Shown: positions 1 through 14,600 of the stretch, piece after piece | Numbering within the stretch: position 1 is the first letter of the stretch | Layout of the letters: each line of letters opens with the position of its first letter | Assembly: GCA_947247005.1 (NCBI GenBank) | Contig: OX365953.1 | Coordinates: forward strand, 25,170,784 to 25,234,783 | Length of the DNA stretch: 64,000 nt | From: Spisula solida | Lineage: Eukaryota > Mollusca > Bivalvia > Venerida > Mactridae | Reading direction: 5' to 3' | The notes under the pieces: model-generated | The model's database searches: none | What the model was told of the DNA's origin: nothing | The model's input: only the letters and a program-made list of their open reading frames with translations | Position numbers and translations under genes: made by a program

Positions 1-668
1 TCTCCAAAACCCGTCAAGATAATTTAATGAAATTTCACGCCAATTCTATTTTATATGGAAAATGTAAGGACACTAACGTTGATGATGTCATTTGCGCGCG
101 CCTTCCATCGACATCACTCCATACAACATGCACGTGGTAACGGCGAAAGACTGATGTAGCTAACATAATACTCTATTGCCGCAAAAACAAAATGCCACTG
201 ATTTTTCATTCCCTCGTCGAGGTCTTGTGCCAAAATACCCTGTTTCATATTCGAAAGTAGCGAGACTATTAAATTAATATACAATCAGCAAATTACAATT
301 AAAGGTATACCAGTGTGCTGAGCATAATTTATGTGCAACAGACCCATACCTTACAGCAAAAAATAAGATCATTTTTTGACAAAATATTTACATGATAAGA
401 GATAGCCTAGGAAATGGAGAGTAGTTTTGGCTCTCTTCATTCGATTTTGTTGAACAAGTTTAGCATATGCAAGGTTTCCTCTCAGTGGGTGCCCCACTTT
501 TTGACATCAGAACTGAAATAACCTCTCGTCAAACACACTATAGATGTACAACGACCTTCGAAATATGACCCTAGGACGAGTTCATTTGCTAAGGTTGAAA
601 CGATATTTACTGTTATTTTTCTGATATATTATGAATATAGCTTATACATACACATGATCTTTCAAATT

Positions 669-760
669 GACAGCGTGGCCTAGTGGTTAAGATGACCTCA
701 GAACTAGTTTGTACTCAGAACATTCATTTCATATTGGCTGTGGGTTCGAGTCCGCTGCTA
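669..760 (+). repeat. tRNA-like SINE head or tRNA pseudogene
   Basis: An A-box-like stretch (tggcctagtggtt) is followed about 60 bp later by a B-box-like stretch (gggttcgagtcc). The spacing is longer than in a normal tRNA and the acceptor ends do not pair well, so this is a tRNA-derived repeat or pseudogene rather than a working tRNA gene. Confidence 0.4.
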
Positions 761-1207
761 AACTCTTTTTCACAAATTTTATTATCATAATACTTGAGGG
801 TTTTTTCAAATATTTTATTACTTAATGAATAATAAAATTATGTTTTAGGTTTAATACAAATTTGCTTTGTTTCGTTTATTTTATGATTTTAGCCCGCCCT
901 GGATATTGCATTTATTTCTCAGATGACAATCGGGTTGAATTACAAACTATTTTCATCATTGGTTTTGTTGGAATTTGAATTGGAATCACCAGTCTAAGAA
1001 TATGCTGTAGAAACGTCAACATTAATAAGCGTTTACTCTGGTAATACAAGGAGCACAGTTTGGGTGACCGTTGACCGATATTTCTGTTCAACAGTCTTGA
1101 CGTGGGAATGTTTTCAATGATTAAAATACAACGGAAATAGATATATGTTAGAAATATATATAAAATAGACTTGCACGCGAATGTTTTATTTAGCAAAATT
1201 AAACAAG

Positions 1208-1676
1208 AGTGCCAAAATGTCACAAAATACGCCCGTCTTGGGGCATGGTGAGTCTCAGGGCATGGTGAACGAAAAAAAAAAAATCCAACATTTTTTTTAA
1301 TTAAAGGACAATAACCCAAGAAGGCCTAGGCTGATTTGGCCTACAATTGAACTTGTCTTAGATATTATATCCATGAACATTGTCACCAAGTTTGAAGATA
1401 CTCAGATGAAAACACTTAGCACTAGAGAACAGATAAGGTCAATTTCACATTTATTTTGGTAATTATAGGATCATAACCAAATAAGGCCTAGGCCGATTCG
1501 GCCTATAATCAAACTTGGCCTAGATATTATGCCCATAAGCATTGTCAGCAAGTTTGAAGATGATCAGATGAAAACTGTTTGGGCTAGAGTACAGACAAAT
1601 TACTGGACGCCGCCGCCCGCATGCCCGCCCGCCAAGGGTGTTCACATAATATGTCCCGTTTTCAACGGGCGTATAA
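1208..1676. mobile_element. Short element bounded by inverted repeats atacgcccgt / acgggcgtat
   Basis: The left end carries atacgcccgt and the right end its exact reverse complement acgggcgtat, about 470 bp apart. Inside, a block of about 165 bp containing aaggcctagg and caagtttgaaga occurs twice in tandem (about 1320-1480 and 1483-1610). There is no coding capacity, so it is probably a non-autonomous transposon. No clear target duplication was seen. Confidence 0.4.
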
Positions 1677-1689
1677 AAATATTCAAAAT

Positions 1690-1765
1690 AGGTGGGATTC
1701 GAACCCAAGCAAAAAATCTATTTAGACTCGTAAGCAGTAGCTTAGCCTACTGCGCCATGGAGGAC
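1690..1765 (-). repeat. tRNA-like SINE segment
   Basis: Read on the minus strand, an A-box-like tggcgcagtaggct and a B-box-like gggttcgaatccc lie about 50 bp apart. Acceptor-stem pairing is not convincing, so I call a tRNA-derived SINE head rather than a tRNA gene. Confidence 0.4.
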
Positions 1766-2575
1766 GATGTAAGCTACAATTTCAAATAATAGATTTCAAT
1801 TTCGAATACACCCCTTTTACCTGGATTATTTCATTATTAAAAGTACAGTTACGCCCGAACGATTGTCGTTTATCTATACTGGCTTGAGTTAGCGCCTTAT
1901 TGTAGAATGTTAGCTATGGATGAGACGTAGATACAATCATACCCGCCGGAAATGAGACAACATGTACCTGGTAGATGCACTTGCTGATTTGCATAGGAAA
2001 GAATAGGCAGTGTCTGAGCAGTATAGAGTGTATGTTGGCCGTTGCCTAGCAAAGGGAACAGAAGATATGCCGTAATAATGAAAGTTGGTCATTGATCACA
2101 AGAAAGGTTACTTTTGATGATTAAGTCCATGTTTGAACGATTAATACTGTAAAACAGTATGTTAAAGTTTATTTGACAGGTCGCATTAAACATTGAATGA
2201 CCCTCGTAAAACATTCATTTACACTGATTTTGAGGGTTTTCTTTTATTCGCTATTTCCTCCACGGTATATTTTAACTACTATATTATTTATTTATGTATG
2301 TATACCTTCTTTTTCATGTTTTTTTTTATTAAATATCAATTCAAAAACTATGAACTATTCACAAGTTTTCAATAAAATATCCTGATGTTTTTTTAATACC
2401 ATATTTTGAATAGTTTGTGAATGTAACCTATGGTTGATTTGATGTTTGGCGAGCGTTAATCTATGACAACTTAAGATTGAGAGTACTGGTACACATATCC
2501 TGGGTTTACAGTAAGTTTAGAATCAAAACAAACATATGATATATTTTAATTAAACAATACAGATCATTTAAACAC

Positions 2576-2663
2576 TTACTTCAGCGACTGTGTTACTTTA
2601 TGTCGTAGATTGTCATTTTCACGTCCAAGACGTTTGTTCTCCAACTCCAACTTAGAAATAGTT
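2576..2663 (-). CDS. Coiled-coil gene exon 12, last one visible
   Basis: The acceptor atttcag matches the incoming phase. It encodes RTISKLELENKRLGRENDNL and nine further residues. It then either stops at TAA (2578-2576) or splices at gaa|gtaagtg after 2580. The donor is near-consensus, so continuation beyond the window is more likely. Confidence 0.75.
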
Positions 2664-5600
2664 CTGAAATTATAAAATAGTATTACATGAACTAACATCC
2701 ATTTTAGCAGAAAAAAATGCTAGTATTCAATTCTTCAGGGTTGTCAACAGGGCCAAATTAAAAATCAGGAAAATTGTATGCAGCCCACCATTTTTGCCGA
2801 ATTTGAGGCCTTCAATGACATCATTTTCATATGTTACTCAGTTTGTATAAAAGAAAATCCTTTAAAACAGATTAAAATCGCCATAAGTTTGCCATTTCTT
2901 GAGATATTTTAATCAAATAACATTCATTTTGGTCAGAAGCGATTGCTCTTTCAGTGATGATAAATCCCGAAATCCAGATAAATCAGAAAATTGACACCCC
3001 TGATTCTTATAATTACAACCTGAATTGTAAAGCAGAAACTCAAACCAGTTTTTTGTTTTCAGTGAAACTTGCATAGCCTTCTAACAAAGGAAGGGATGTT
3101 AATAAGTAACTGTGCTACTGTCAAATGTATTTATTACAGGGGTAATACTGAGGCATAATGCCCAATCCTGAAAAGGAGTCACAAGTCTATTTTGGGTGCC
3201 ACTAGCACACATCCCTACACCTTAACTAGATTTCAAACATTGTTTTATTGTTAAAATTCAGATTATGGAACTTCAAATTACTGTAACTTTGGCAATTTCT
3301 TCATCAAATAACTTTTTTTTGTGCAGAAAAGACAATTCTTCCTAATGCAGCAAATCCAGATTTCCGGATTATTCCGGAAATTTAATTAACACGAAACCTG
3401 GAAAGTCCACAGAATCCAGCTTTTCAAACAAGTCAGTAACTCTGTGATAAGTTGCTTCCAGCAAAATCAATATCAAAATTTCACATACTGATTATCATTT
3501 CTACAATGTTTCAGGGTCATAACTGAAGTGCTTGAAAAATCAAGGTAGACATAAAGGAATTGCACTCGTTGTCTTTGGAGATAAACTTTTCTTAAACGGG
3601 TCTAGAAAACACTAGTTATTAAGCTATCCTTTGGCAAGCTTAATCATTTGCTTTTGTGACTAGTTTAAGGAATGTTGATATCAAAGACAACAAATGACAG
3701 ATTCTTTTTATCACATTACCATAGTTACCGGGTCAAAACAATGTCAGAAATAACAAATTTAAGCCGTTGACATTACGTTTTCATGCCAAAAAAACTGGTG
3801 ACATCATACATTTGTTATTAAACATGTTGGAGAACACTGTTCTGTGATTTGTTCTCACATGGAATATCACGGCATTTAAGTGATAAAGTAAATGTTTAAG
3901 CATGATTGTAACCCTCAGGGGTTCTACTGAAGCATAATGCCCAGTCCTGATAATAAGACACAAGTCTGTTTTGGTGCAAACCCTACACAACTACACAAAC
4001 ACTTGGTATCAAACATTGCTCTATTGTCAAAATTCAGCAAACAAAATTTTAGATGGCCATAACTCAGTCAATTCTGGGTATTTATTCATCAAAAAACTTT
4101 TATTTTCTGCAAAAGTGGTTCATTTTTTCTGTTGCAGCAAATCCAGATTTCCTGATTATTCCAGGCACCGATCTCCCGAAGGATCTCAATTTGAGCTAAA
4201 TCTCATCTAAAATATTGTCAATGATCTTTGAAGTAATATCCATGATAGATTTGACTCAAAATTAGCATCACTAAACAGAAATGTTATTCTGAGATTATTA
4301 CAGTAAAGTTTCAAGAGCTGGAACTTCAGATTTGTCTCCAATTTCGACTCTGATTTTAGCAAAATCTCAATTTGAGTTGAGATTTCTACTTGATATGCTT
4401 CGGGAGATCGGGGCCTGAATAGAAGGATCCTTGAAGCCTAACATACCTGTTTAGTTCGACTACTTCAGTTCTTGTCTCATATAGTTTATTCTCTGTAACA
4501 TTCATGGTTTCTTGTAACAATTTATACTCTCTGTCCAATGAATCATATCTGTCCATCATCTAAAACATCAATGTATACTATTATACATATATAATGCACA
4601 GTACCTCCCAATTCCCTTCTCTTCTTTAAACAGCTAACAAGGAAAAGAGTGAGGTGGAGAGGAACTGATTGCAGCCTATACTCCACACGAGAGTAACAAG
4701 GCTGAAGTCAAATAACTCAATCTTTATTCTTACCCGTTGTAAACCAATTTTATCCTGCCTATGAAGTTCCATTTCCTCTTCTAGGTTTTTCTTATAGATC
4801 TTGACGCTATCATCGTTTGATATTTTCTTTGATTCGAGTTCGTTGATGAGATCATCTCTCTCACGACAGTATCTCTGTAGCTCCTCTATATGAGCTCTGT
4901 GTTGTATACTCATAGCCTGTGTGTCAGTAAAAGCTGAAGCATATTCACTCTGAAATCAAATGTTTTAATTTAGTTTCACTTGTCAACAGTATTTCAGTCA
5001 TATAGAAACTACCCAATCACATTACCCTGGCACTGGGCTCAGTGGTTCTATCAGACTCGGAAGTAGGGGTTTTGACCCTTGAAATTTCCAAATAGCTACA
5101 GTTTGACTTTGCAGATTTTGGGTTAAAGGGATATTTTCTCTTAAAATCATGTTTTTTTCTCTAAAAGGGTAAAAGTTTGTCAAAAGTATCAAAAAGACCT
5201 TTCAGATTCAGAAGCTATAGTGGAACCCCTGTCCGGGCTTACCAGCAGTTACCTGGAACTAACTTTGAAGATTTTAAAATCAGTGAGATATAACAGTACC
5301 AATTTTTAACCACTTTGGAATGTCTCGGTCTGGGATCAAACCTGAGACTTTTCACACTCAAAGCTAATGCTCTTACACAAGGCAGACTTACTCACTCTGA
5401 ATCATACGGTTACCCGAGTTAAAAAAATATAGACAAGATTATGATAAAGGACAACTTCCATCAATACTTACAGCTCTTTTCTCTAAACCATGATTTTTCT
5501 GTTCCAATGCTCGTAACTTTCTGTAATAGTAGAAAATATGTTATAGTTAGAATATATTAAGTAAATTTTTAATGATTAAAAAGGGCGTAGCGAGGTTAGC

Positions 5601-8600
5601 GAAGCAAGTCCTTTTTAGTCATTAAAAAGTTACTTAATATGTTCTAACTTACTTAGAATATAACATCCAGCATTTTGATTGGCCGATGGAATATGGTGCC
5701 AAGACATGACGTCTGTTAATAGTAAATTTTAATGATTAAATTTTCATTAACCACCAAAATGTGCCATTTTCATTGGCTCATAATGCAGGTTATATTTTAA
5801 GTATTTACAAAGTTATAAATATAAAAAATAATTTATCACAAGTAATGAAGAATTGCAAGCAATACAGAAGTCCCCTACCGGTTTGAGGCCATTTTCAATG
5901 TTTCTGTTGCCATAGCAACCACAATTTTTGTCAGAATCAAAATATTTTTAGACGTGCATAATCCCCTTATTGCCCCCTATCCACATATCAAGTTTCCTAA
6001 ACCTAGAGTTATGGCAGGATCCAGATTTGGGCATATTTTCACTCTTTCTGTTGCCATAGCAACCACCTTTACAGCAACTGACAGTTTACACCTATAGCGG
6101 GCTTCAAACCCATACTGTACATCACCATCGCCTTGCAATGCGAAGTACAAACGAAAGTGTTCACCCTATGGGTGTCGCGCTCGAGAGATAGCACTGTATA
6201 CTTACAATATGAGTTCTTCATTTTCATCATCCAGAGCACGACATTTATCAATCAAACGTTTGTTCTCAGCATCAACGATCATCTGGTTCTGACCGGGTGA
6301 GATAGTCATCATGTCAGTACTGACAGCGGAAGCATCGAGAGAGTTAGACAATGCGTTACGTAATTCTCGTAATTCATCTTCGTAATACGCTCTCAGGTCG
6401 GCTAGATGCTTGGAATGTTTCTCTCGTAGGTTCATCCTCGTACTGAAACATAAACACACAAACTAATTAATGGATACTTTTTGTCTGGGAAAAACTAATT
6501 TTCTAGGTTTATTGAATAATTTTCAAATAATTTCTATGTTAGTTTTTGGCTATGATGGATTTTTTAATACAAAATCAGGTAGAATTGATACAAAATTTAT
6601 TTTTGTTTCTATCTAAATGTTAATTTTTTCATGTCAGAAAATGACTTCAGAAAATATCGAAGAATATTTGTTAATACAGGCCCGAGGGTCAGACTGTGGC
6701 ATTATTCTGCACATTCCGGAAATAAAATGCAAGACTGTTTCAGGTGTCATTAGCACACACATTCCCAAACCTAAACTCTGTTTCAAACATCGTTCTATTG
6801 TTAAAAACAAACAAACAATAAAAGCTCCGCGAGTCGCATGTGTCGCCTGACGACATGCACATTTCTCATGGAAAACTATCCACTATTGGGCTACATATCA
6901 ACTCACAAGAGTTCTCTAGTCATCTGAACTAAAAACGACAAAGTGATGCTCTGGACAAAAAAATGTCACAGCAAGAAACATGCATACCTATCTTGGAGTC
7001 ATTAATACTTATGGTGACAAAGTTATGCCACGGACAAGAAATGCTTATAAAATCAATCAAAGGGACAAAAATAAAAAATGGCACAAGGTAGAGTTACGAT
7101 TCTTGTGTACTGCACTTGGACTTTTGGTAAGAAACATGCATACCAAATTTCAAGTCATTCAACCTCTTGGTGACAAAGTTATCCGCTGGACAAGAAATGC
7201 TCAAATTAAATCAATCTAAGGAAAATAATTCAAAAACGATGCAAGGCAGAGTTATGCTTATTGCGCACTGCACTTCGGCTTATTGCAAGAAACATGCATA
7301 CTAAATCTTGAGTCATTTGAACTTAAGGTGACAATGTAATGCTCCGGTCAAGAAATGCTCTAATAAAATCAACGAAAGTAAATAATTAAAAAACTATGAC
7401 AGGTAGAGTTATGGTTCTTGAACACTGCACTTCGGCTTATTGTAAGAAACATGCATACCAAATCTTGAGTCATTTGAACTTAAGGTGACAAAGTTATGCT
7501 CCGGACAAGAAATGCTCTAATTAAATCAATCAAAGGGAAATAATTCAAAAACTATGACAGGTAGAGTTATGGTTCTTGCCCACTGCACTTCGGCTTATTG
7601 TAAGAAACATGCATACCAAATCTTGAGTCCTTTGAACTTAAGGTGACAAAGCTATGCTCCGGACAAGAAATGCTCTAATAAAATCAATCAAAGGGAAATA
7701 ATTCAAAAACTATGACAGGTAGAGTTATGGTTCTTGCCCACTGCACTTCGGCTTATTGTAAGAAACATGCATACCAAATCTTGAGTCATTTGAACTTAAG
7801 GTGACAAAGTTATGCTCCGAACAAGAAATGCTCTAATAAAATCAATCAAAGGAAAATAATTCAAAAACTATGACAGGTAGAGTTATGGTTCTTGCGCACT
7901 GCACTTCGGCTTATTGTAAGAAACATGCATACCAAATCTTGAGTTATTTGAACTTAAGGTCACAAAGTTATGCTCCGGACAAGCGATTTGTGACGCCGCA
8001 GCCGCCGCCAAAGTAACACCTATATGTCACCTTTTCAGGCGACACAAAAATAATAAATACAAAGGGTTACCTAGGTGACAAACAAGAATCATCAAATCTG
8101 CTTGAATCTTGAGTACGATCTCTCCCACCTGATGTTCTCGGACGTTCTTCATACAGCTCAGCCCTATCACGTGACAGAGGTAAGGATTGGGTCAGTCTGC
8201 TAGATTCATCAGCTACTGTATCGACTGGACGGTCTGTGGACTGTAATAACAAATTTCACACAAGTTTTATTTCTCAAGTTAATATTTTTATTTAATAGTT
8301 TGTGTTGGACTTACACAGTCGTAAGTATGCGGTCATTCAATTTTGTCTCCGCGAGATAGGCCAATCTCCTTCGACATCAAGAGAAGAGACAGTTTGGTGA
8401 TACAAGGATCTCACAATGATACCCTCACTCTTTCTATAAAGACTTCTTGGTTCACTTATGTGTACAACACCAATACCACGAGACTACTTCTAGCTTTCTT
8501 ACCAGTGGAAAGTCAGAAATAACCCTTGCAGAGAATTGAATCAGAAATCTAAAGGTCAGTAGTATGTCATCCATTCACCCATCAATGTATTTTTCATTTA

Positions 8601-11600
8601 AAATGTTTAAGCAGCAAATATATTAACAGTAAGTCTACTAAGAGCAATGACCTTTAAATGACAAACTACAAAGGGTTTCGTTACAATAAAATAATTAAGT
8701 CTACCACAAAGGGCCATAACTCCAGCAATATTCATCTGACCTAGAATTCCAATTAATATATAATATGCAGAACTAGGCTTGGTACCAATAATACCAAGTA
8801 TTCATGTTAAGTTTCATTGAAATCCGACAAATGGTTAAGGAGAACTAGCGCAGACAAACTGTGTGATATCGCTCAAGACAGACAGCACAAAATCAATATG
8901 TCTCCCCCACCCCACTATAATGTTGGAGATATAAATAACATAGCAAGTATTTGATACCTGAGAAAATTTGGATTTGCTCATGAAAGGCATTGGACTGCTG
9001 TAAACACCTGCCCTGGGTCTTTCACTTGAAACCTCTGCGTGTGATCTGGCATTGGATATATCATCTTCCAGACCACGTAAACCATGTCTGGTATCACTTA
9101 GATTGTCAAGTAGTTCCTTCACGTGTCTAGATACATTCTCAGGTCCACCATCTACAATATCAACAGTTAAACCGGTAAAACGTATAATTTTCGTCTGAGC
9201 AAAGTCAATGGAAAAAGCAGGTAAATACATTGATATCTCAGGTAGAGGTACCTGGCCCTGATCTCAAGTAGAAATCTCAACTCAAATTGAGATTTGTTGA
9301 AATCCAAGTCTGAATTTAAGATAAAACTAAAACCAGAGATCCTAAAAGTTTACTGTAATAAGCCCAGACTGATGTTTTGCGATGCTAGTTTTGGATAAAA
9401 TCGGACGGACACGTACACTTACGCTCGCACATACACCAAAAGTGGTGACTAAGTCCTGCTCACCGCACGTGGATTCGACAATAAAATCATGTAATGCTTA
9501 TAATTATACATGTTCAATGAAAGGAAAAGAAAATGACCTGCAGATTGGTGTGGTGACCTTGAATCTCTGCCCTCTGGTGACCTATGTCTGTCCTTGACCC
9601 TTGACCTTGGTGACCTTGAACTGTTGATTGACATATCTCTATCCCCCTTGGTAAGCCTAACATTAGTAGGAGTCCTCTGTGAACTTTCTAACGTTGTCTC
9701 CCTTGATCGCTCTCTACTCCCTGACCTTGAAAGGTCACTACTACCACGAGGTGACGACCTTCGACCTGTTGGCCTTGACCGGTCCAGTGTACTGTCCATT
9801 GAAGCAAAGTCATTATCGAGGGAACATTTCAATGGTCTAGGAGGTGAAGGACTCCTTTCCTCTTCCTCTCGGACCTCACGGTATATCTCCCTCCAAGTTT
9901 TTGTATCAAAAGAGTTTCGTAATGTAGTTAGGTCATCAGTAGCTGTAAAATATCAACATACATTTCTCATAGTAAAATATTTCCCATACCAGAACATTCT
10001 AATACACATTCTTAAACTATGATAAAATTTCATGATTCAGCATTAAGACATTTGCTAACCATGTATGCCCCCCCCCCATGGCAGCATTGAATATTTGTGT
10101 GTCGTGTAAATTATTTCGCACGATACCACACTGTTTCTTTCCACCAAGTTTTATGCCATTTCACCTACTTTTTTCATATACAACCTACAGTTAACCAAAT
10201 CGAATTTGCTGGAATTAATAATCAACCATAACTTTCTGAGTATAAACTGACAATTTCTGACAATTTCTGCACATGCAGAGGACATGGCCAGAAGAACACA
10301 ACCAGTCTCTAAGTCTAACTTGGGTATAAACACTCAGCTCATGCAGCTGACACATCTAGCACTCCACTAACAGTGCTAGCTTGACGAGCTGCTACCTTCT
10401 TGTCTGATATTAGAAAACATGCAAAAATTTTATGAATGGATTCCCATTAAATCTCTCATAGACAATATTCATACATGAATGCATGGGTAAAAGTTAGTAA
10501 TTTTGAAAATGCTGAAAATTTACATAGGAAAATTAAAAAAAAACAGCCCATTTTGGTCGCTAAAATCTTCACAACTTTTGCCTAAATAATTGTAAGCCTA
10601 CATACCTGATTGGTCAGTACCGGGTCGCTCAGTACCAGGGGATCTCCGACTCGGTGATTGACTACGATCTGGTGATCTGTGCCTGTGTAATAAATATGGC
10701 AAATTTTGGTGACATGTTAAGCATGTTTTGAGAACTAAAATATGAAAGAACAGTGACTTGGACACTTGACGTTATAGAGATTTGGTACTCACCACCCTAT
10801 GCGGAGGAAAGTTTTGTCATACAGGATTGTATTATCCATACATTCCACTTATTATATATATATATATATATTTCTATAGAAAGCCATCTCCTGAAAGGTG
10901 AGGATTATTTAAGAAATAATGAAAATGTACCTGTGTTTAACCGTAGAATAAAGCACGGTCACGAGTTCTGATGCATGTTAATTAAATCACGAGTATGTAG
11001 CACAAGTGATTTAATGTACGCATCCAAACAAGTGACTGTGCTTTATTAAAAATAAAACACAGGTACATGATCATTATTTCAATTTCTAACATAACTTATA
11101 TTCCCCATTTGACAACACATGTACATCATTACACAGTTGTGATCATAAACAAAACTATGACAGTTTCATAAGTTTCCATACACGTCAGTGACATCAAAGT
11201 AATGTCACATAACTTGTCCCTATTATTCATCTAGTAGTTACTGAGATAACAGGCCTAGACACTAACTATTTTGGCCACTGGTCCGACAGGGAAAAAGCGC
11301 CCAATTTGTAAATAGGACAGTTACTGGTCCTCCAGAATTTTCACTGGTCCTTCTGGATTTTCACTGGTCTCAGACCAGCGGACCAGTGTTAGTGTCGAGC
11401 CCTGCAGATACTCACAGTTTAATAAGGGTAGTATTAAGTAATGAAAATTTACAGTGTGACCTTCCTATGTGTTACATGGTTTCTATGACAACACTTTGTA
11501 TGAGTATCCCCAGCAACAACGGACATCTGTTGCTGCCGGTATATAGAGCATAAATAGGAGATAAATTTCATTAAAGCGTAAGCGTTGAGTACAAAGTTAT

Positions 11601-14600
11601 GAGAAAAGTCCTATTATTTCTGAATCACCTATTGTATATTGATATCTTGACAAATACAGTTTTAAACAATGAATGTATGCGGATGCAATGAAATGATGAC
11701 ATTAGACTTTTCTCAATGAATTTTTATTTTGGTTTTGAGAGGAAATTTAAATGAAAGTTTTAGTAAGGGAATCGTCTACTCATAAATGTTAAAATGTCCC
11801 CAAAAATAGCCACACAAGTGCCCAGTTTACAGGCATTTAGTTTAAGTAATCTATTAAAAGAGACTGGTCAACCTGGGTGTATTTAACTCAAGTACAATAA
11901 AATAGGTATCTAAATACCATTTGGTTATAAACTTGTTTACACTTGTCTCAAGCGGTAATGCCAAAATAGTAAAAATAACACAAGTCAAACAATATCAAGG
12001 TCAAAAGGTTAAATATTGATTTGCATTGTAGGAGAAAGTCGTTACTTTGAGTACTTTATTTGACAAACAAATTAGACAAACAAAGTACTGCCATAAGTCA
12101 TCATGCCTCAGTAGCTCAATGGTTTCAGGTGGAGGCATACGTACATATGCCTGCCATATTTCAGCAGATAGCTGACTGGCAAATAAAGGCTATGCCCGGC
12201 ATTTTGTCAAGTGTTAAAGTGAACGAAAAAGGAAATATAAAGAATTGAATTAATCCTGATGATCAATCAAAGCACTGAGAGTATTGATTGGGCGTTGATT
12301 AGGTGATCAGGTTGCTGCTATAAAAGCTCAAAGTGACTTTACAAGTTTAATGTTTGTTTCCTTACTACCAATCAAAATAGGCACAATTATGGTTTGTCAA
12401 TACAATACAATACAATACCTTTATTTCACTCAATACATTTACATGTAAATTTGAGGTAATAACATTCAGTACATACTGGTGAGGCTACACCAGGGCCTCC
12501 GCTGTAGGTCGCAAATGGCGCCATTGGCACAAAAATCAAGAATTTGGCGATAAAAAAATCAATTTGGCGAATTTCATGGCGAAAGCTAATTTCTCTACAA
12601 AATTTGACCTAATGTTGTTAAAGATCCATTTCACTGCATGCTTATGTCCTAAATTGTCAAAAATATATAAAAAATCTTGAGAAAGATTTGGCCCAAGTGG
12701 CGCTAAAGTGGCGACAACTTTTTTCTTTTGGCGAATGTAGTGGCGAAAGCTAAATATTCTCCAGAGGAAGCCCTGCTACACACATATTGAGTTGCAACAC
12801 ATATCATAACCTTTATAAATGACAAGAGGATCATAGGTCCTGTGGCACTCACCTGCTAAACATGGTCAAACAATGAACTTGACCTTAAGGTCATCAAGAT
12901 ACAGTAAACATTTTGACTAAAATTGATGAAGGTTAAAGCAAAACTGTGGCCTCCAGAGTGTTAACAAGGTTTTGCTATGATTTGACATATTGACCTAGTT
13001 TTTTACCCCACATGACCCAACTTTGAATGTAACCTTAAGGTCATCAAGATCAACATTTTGACCTAAGTTGATGAAGATTAAAGCAATAAAAGCTCCGCAA
13101 GCTGGATGTGTCGCCTGACCAAATGCAAATTTTAATGGAAAACTATCCAGAATTGGGCTACATATCTGAATCACAAGAGTTCTCTAGTCATCTGAACTAA
13201 AAACGACAAATTTATGCGCTGAACAAAAAAATGTCCTTATAAAATCAATCAAGGGGGAATCATTAAAAAACTACACAAGGTAGAGTTATGATTCTAGCGC
13301 ACTGTACTTCATATCACACCAAGAAACATGCATACCAATTTTGGAGTCATTCATACTTTGGTGACAAAGTTATGTCCAGTGGTGGTATTCAATATTGATC
13401 TTACTTGACTTAAGGATAAGGACAGCCAATCAGATCACACCATATTAAACTCTTAGTCAGTAACAGGTGATATGATTGGCTATCCTTATTCTCCAATTAA
13501 ATAAGATCAATATTGAATACCACCCCTGGACAAAAAATACAACAAGAGGGCCCAGAAGGCCCTGGATCGCTCACCTGAGTAATATTCGAGTGATGTTAAG
13601 TCGAGAAATGAACTTTTTCTACATAGAAGTTCATTTTTTTTAGTGCAGCTAATCCTGATTCTCGGATTATTCCGGAATAGTAGGATATGCCTCTATGATA
13701 AGTATGTTTAAGGTTAATGACCTTATCTGTTTATTTAATGACCTCAAAAAACATTATAGGGGTCATCTATTGATGATAACCAACCTCAAAGCAAAGTTTG
13801 ATGATCTTAGGCCAAACTGTTCTCGAGTTATTGATCTGAAACCATTTAGTGTACCAGACAGCTGACATGTAGAAAGCAATTTACCCCAAATATCTCAGGC
13901 TGACCTTAAAAAATTCTTTGTTTGGAGTTACACAGAAATGTTTAGGCGGGTAGGTAAGTAGGGAATGTTTTTAATTATTTTTTACGAACACTTAATAATC
14001 TCATTAAAGTAAAAAATGTCTCCTGAAGGCCAAATATGTTGCTGGGATTTTCGTGAGTAGATAGAGTAACTCCAACCAAAGAATTTATTAAGGTTAGCCT
14101 TTAGATTGAGGGATATATTTGGTGGAAGAATATAAAACACAACTAACTTGTATGCAAATATATACACTTTATGGGCATGATATTTTGTGAAATAATGGAT
14201 TGAAATAATCAAATTGATTATAATTATAAGACAACGGTTGCTTAACAAATATGGTACAAGCTTGATACTGTAAAACATACAATTTTCTTAATTGACTACA
14301 ATTACTAGCTGAACACACAATAAACTTCTCCTACTGACTGAACAAATGACCAGATGGTCTACACATGTTTGAATTCAGATACCAGAGTCAGGGTTTAGTA
14401 GATCTCATTGAAAAGTCATTAATGTCAGCAAGAAAGAAATATCCAACATTATTTCTTATCTAAAGGTGAGGTCAGTGGGAGTCTGCATTGTGGTATAAGA
14501 GAAGATTTTCAAAGTTTTCTACAATAACATAGTGACTGGGGTAGGGGGCTATTTTAACCCCATGGGGGTAAAATTTGTACAATCTTGTTAGAGGACCCCA

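Larger units (their letters stand above)
1..2575. other. Non-coding region beyond the last visible exon of the coiled-coil gene
   Basis: I see no supportable exon here on either strand. The short open frames have no recognisable protein character. The stretch holds a tRNA-like repeat near 669-760, an element bounded by short inverted repeats at 1208-1676, and a second tRNA-like segment at 1690-1765 in reverse. It may be intron or 3' flank of the minus-strand gene, because the exon ending at 2580 has a strong donor. Confidence 0.5.

Noticed and set aside
912..1319. 135-codon minus-strand frame
   Set aside because: It has low-complexity, Phe/Leu/Ile-rich content and overlaps the inverted-end element; no family or splice support.
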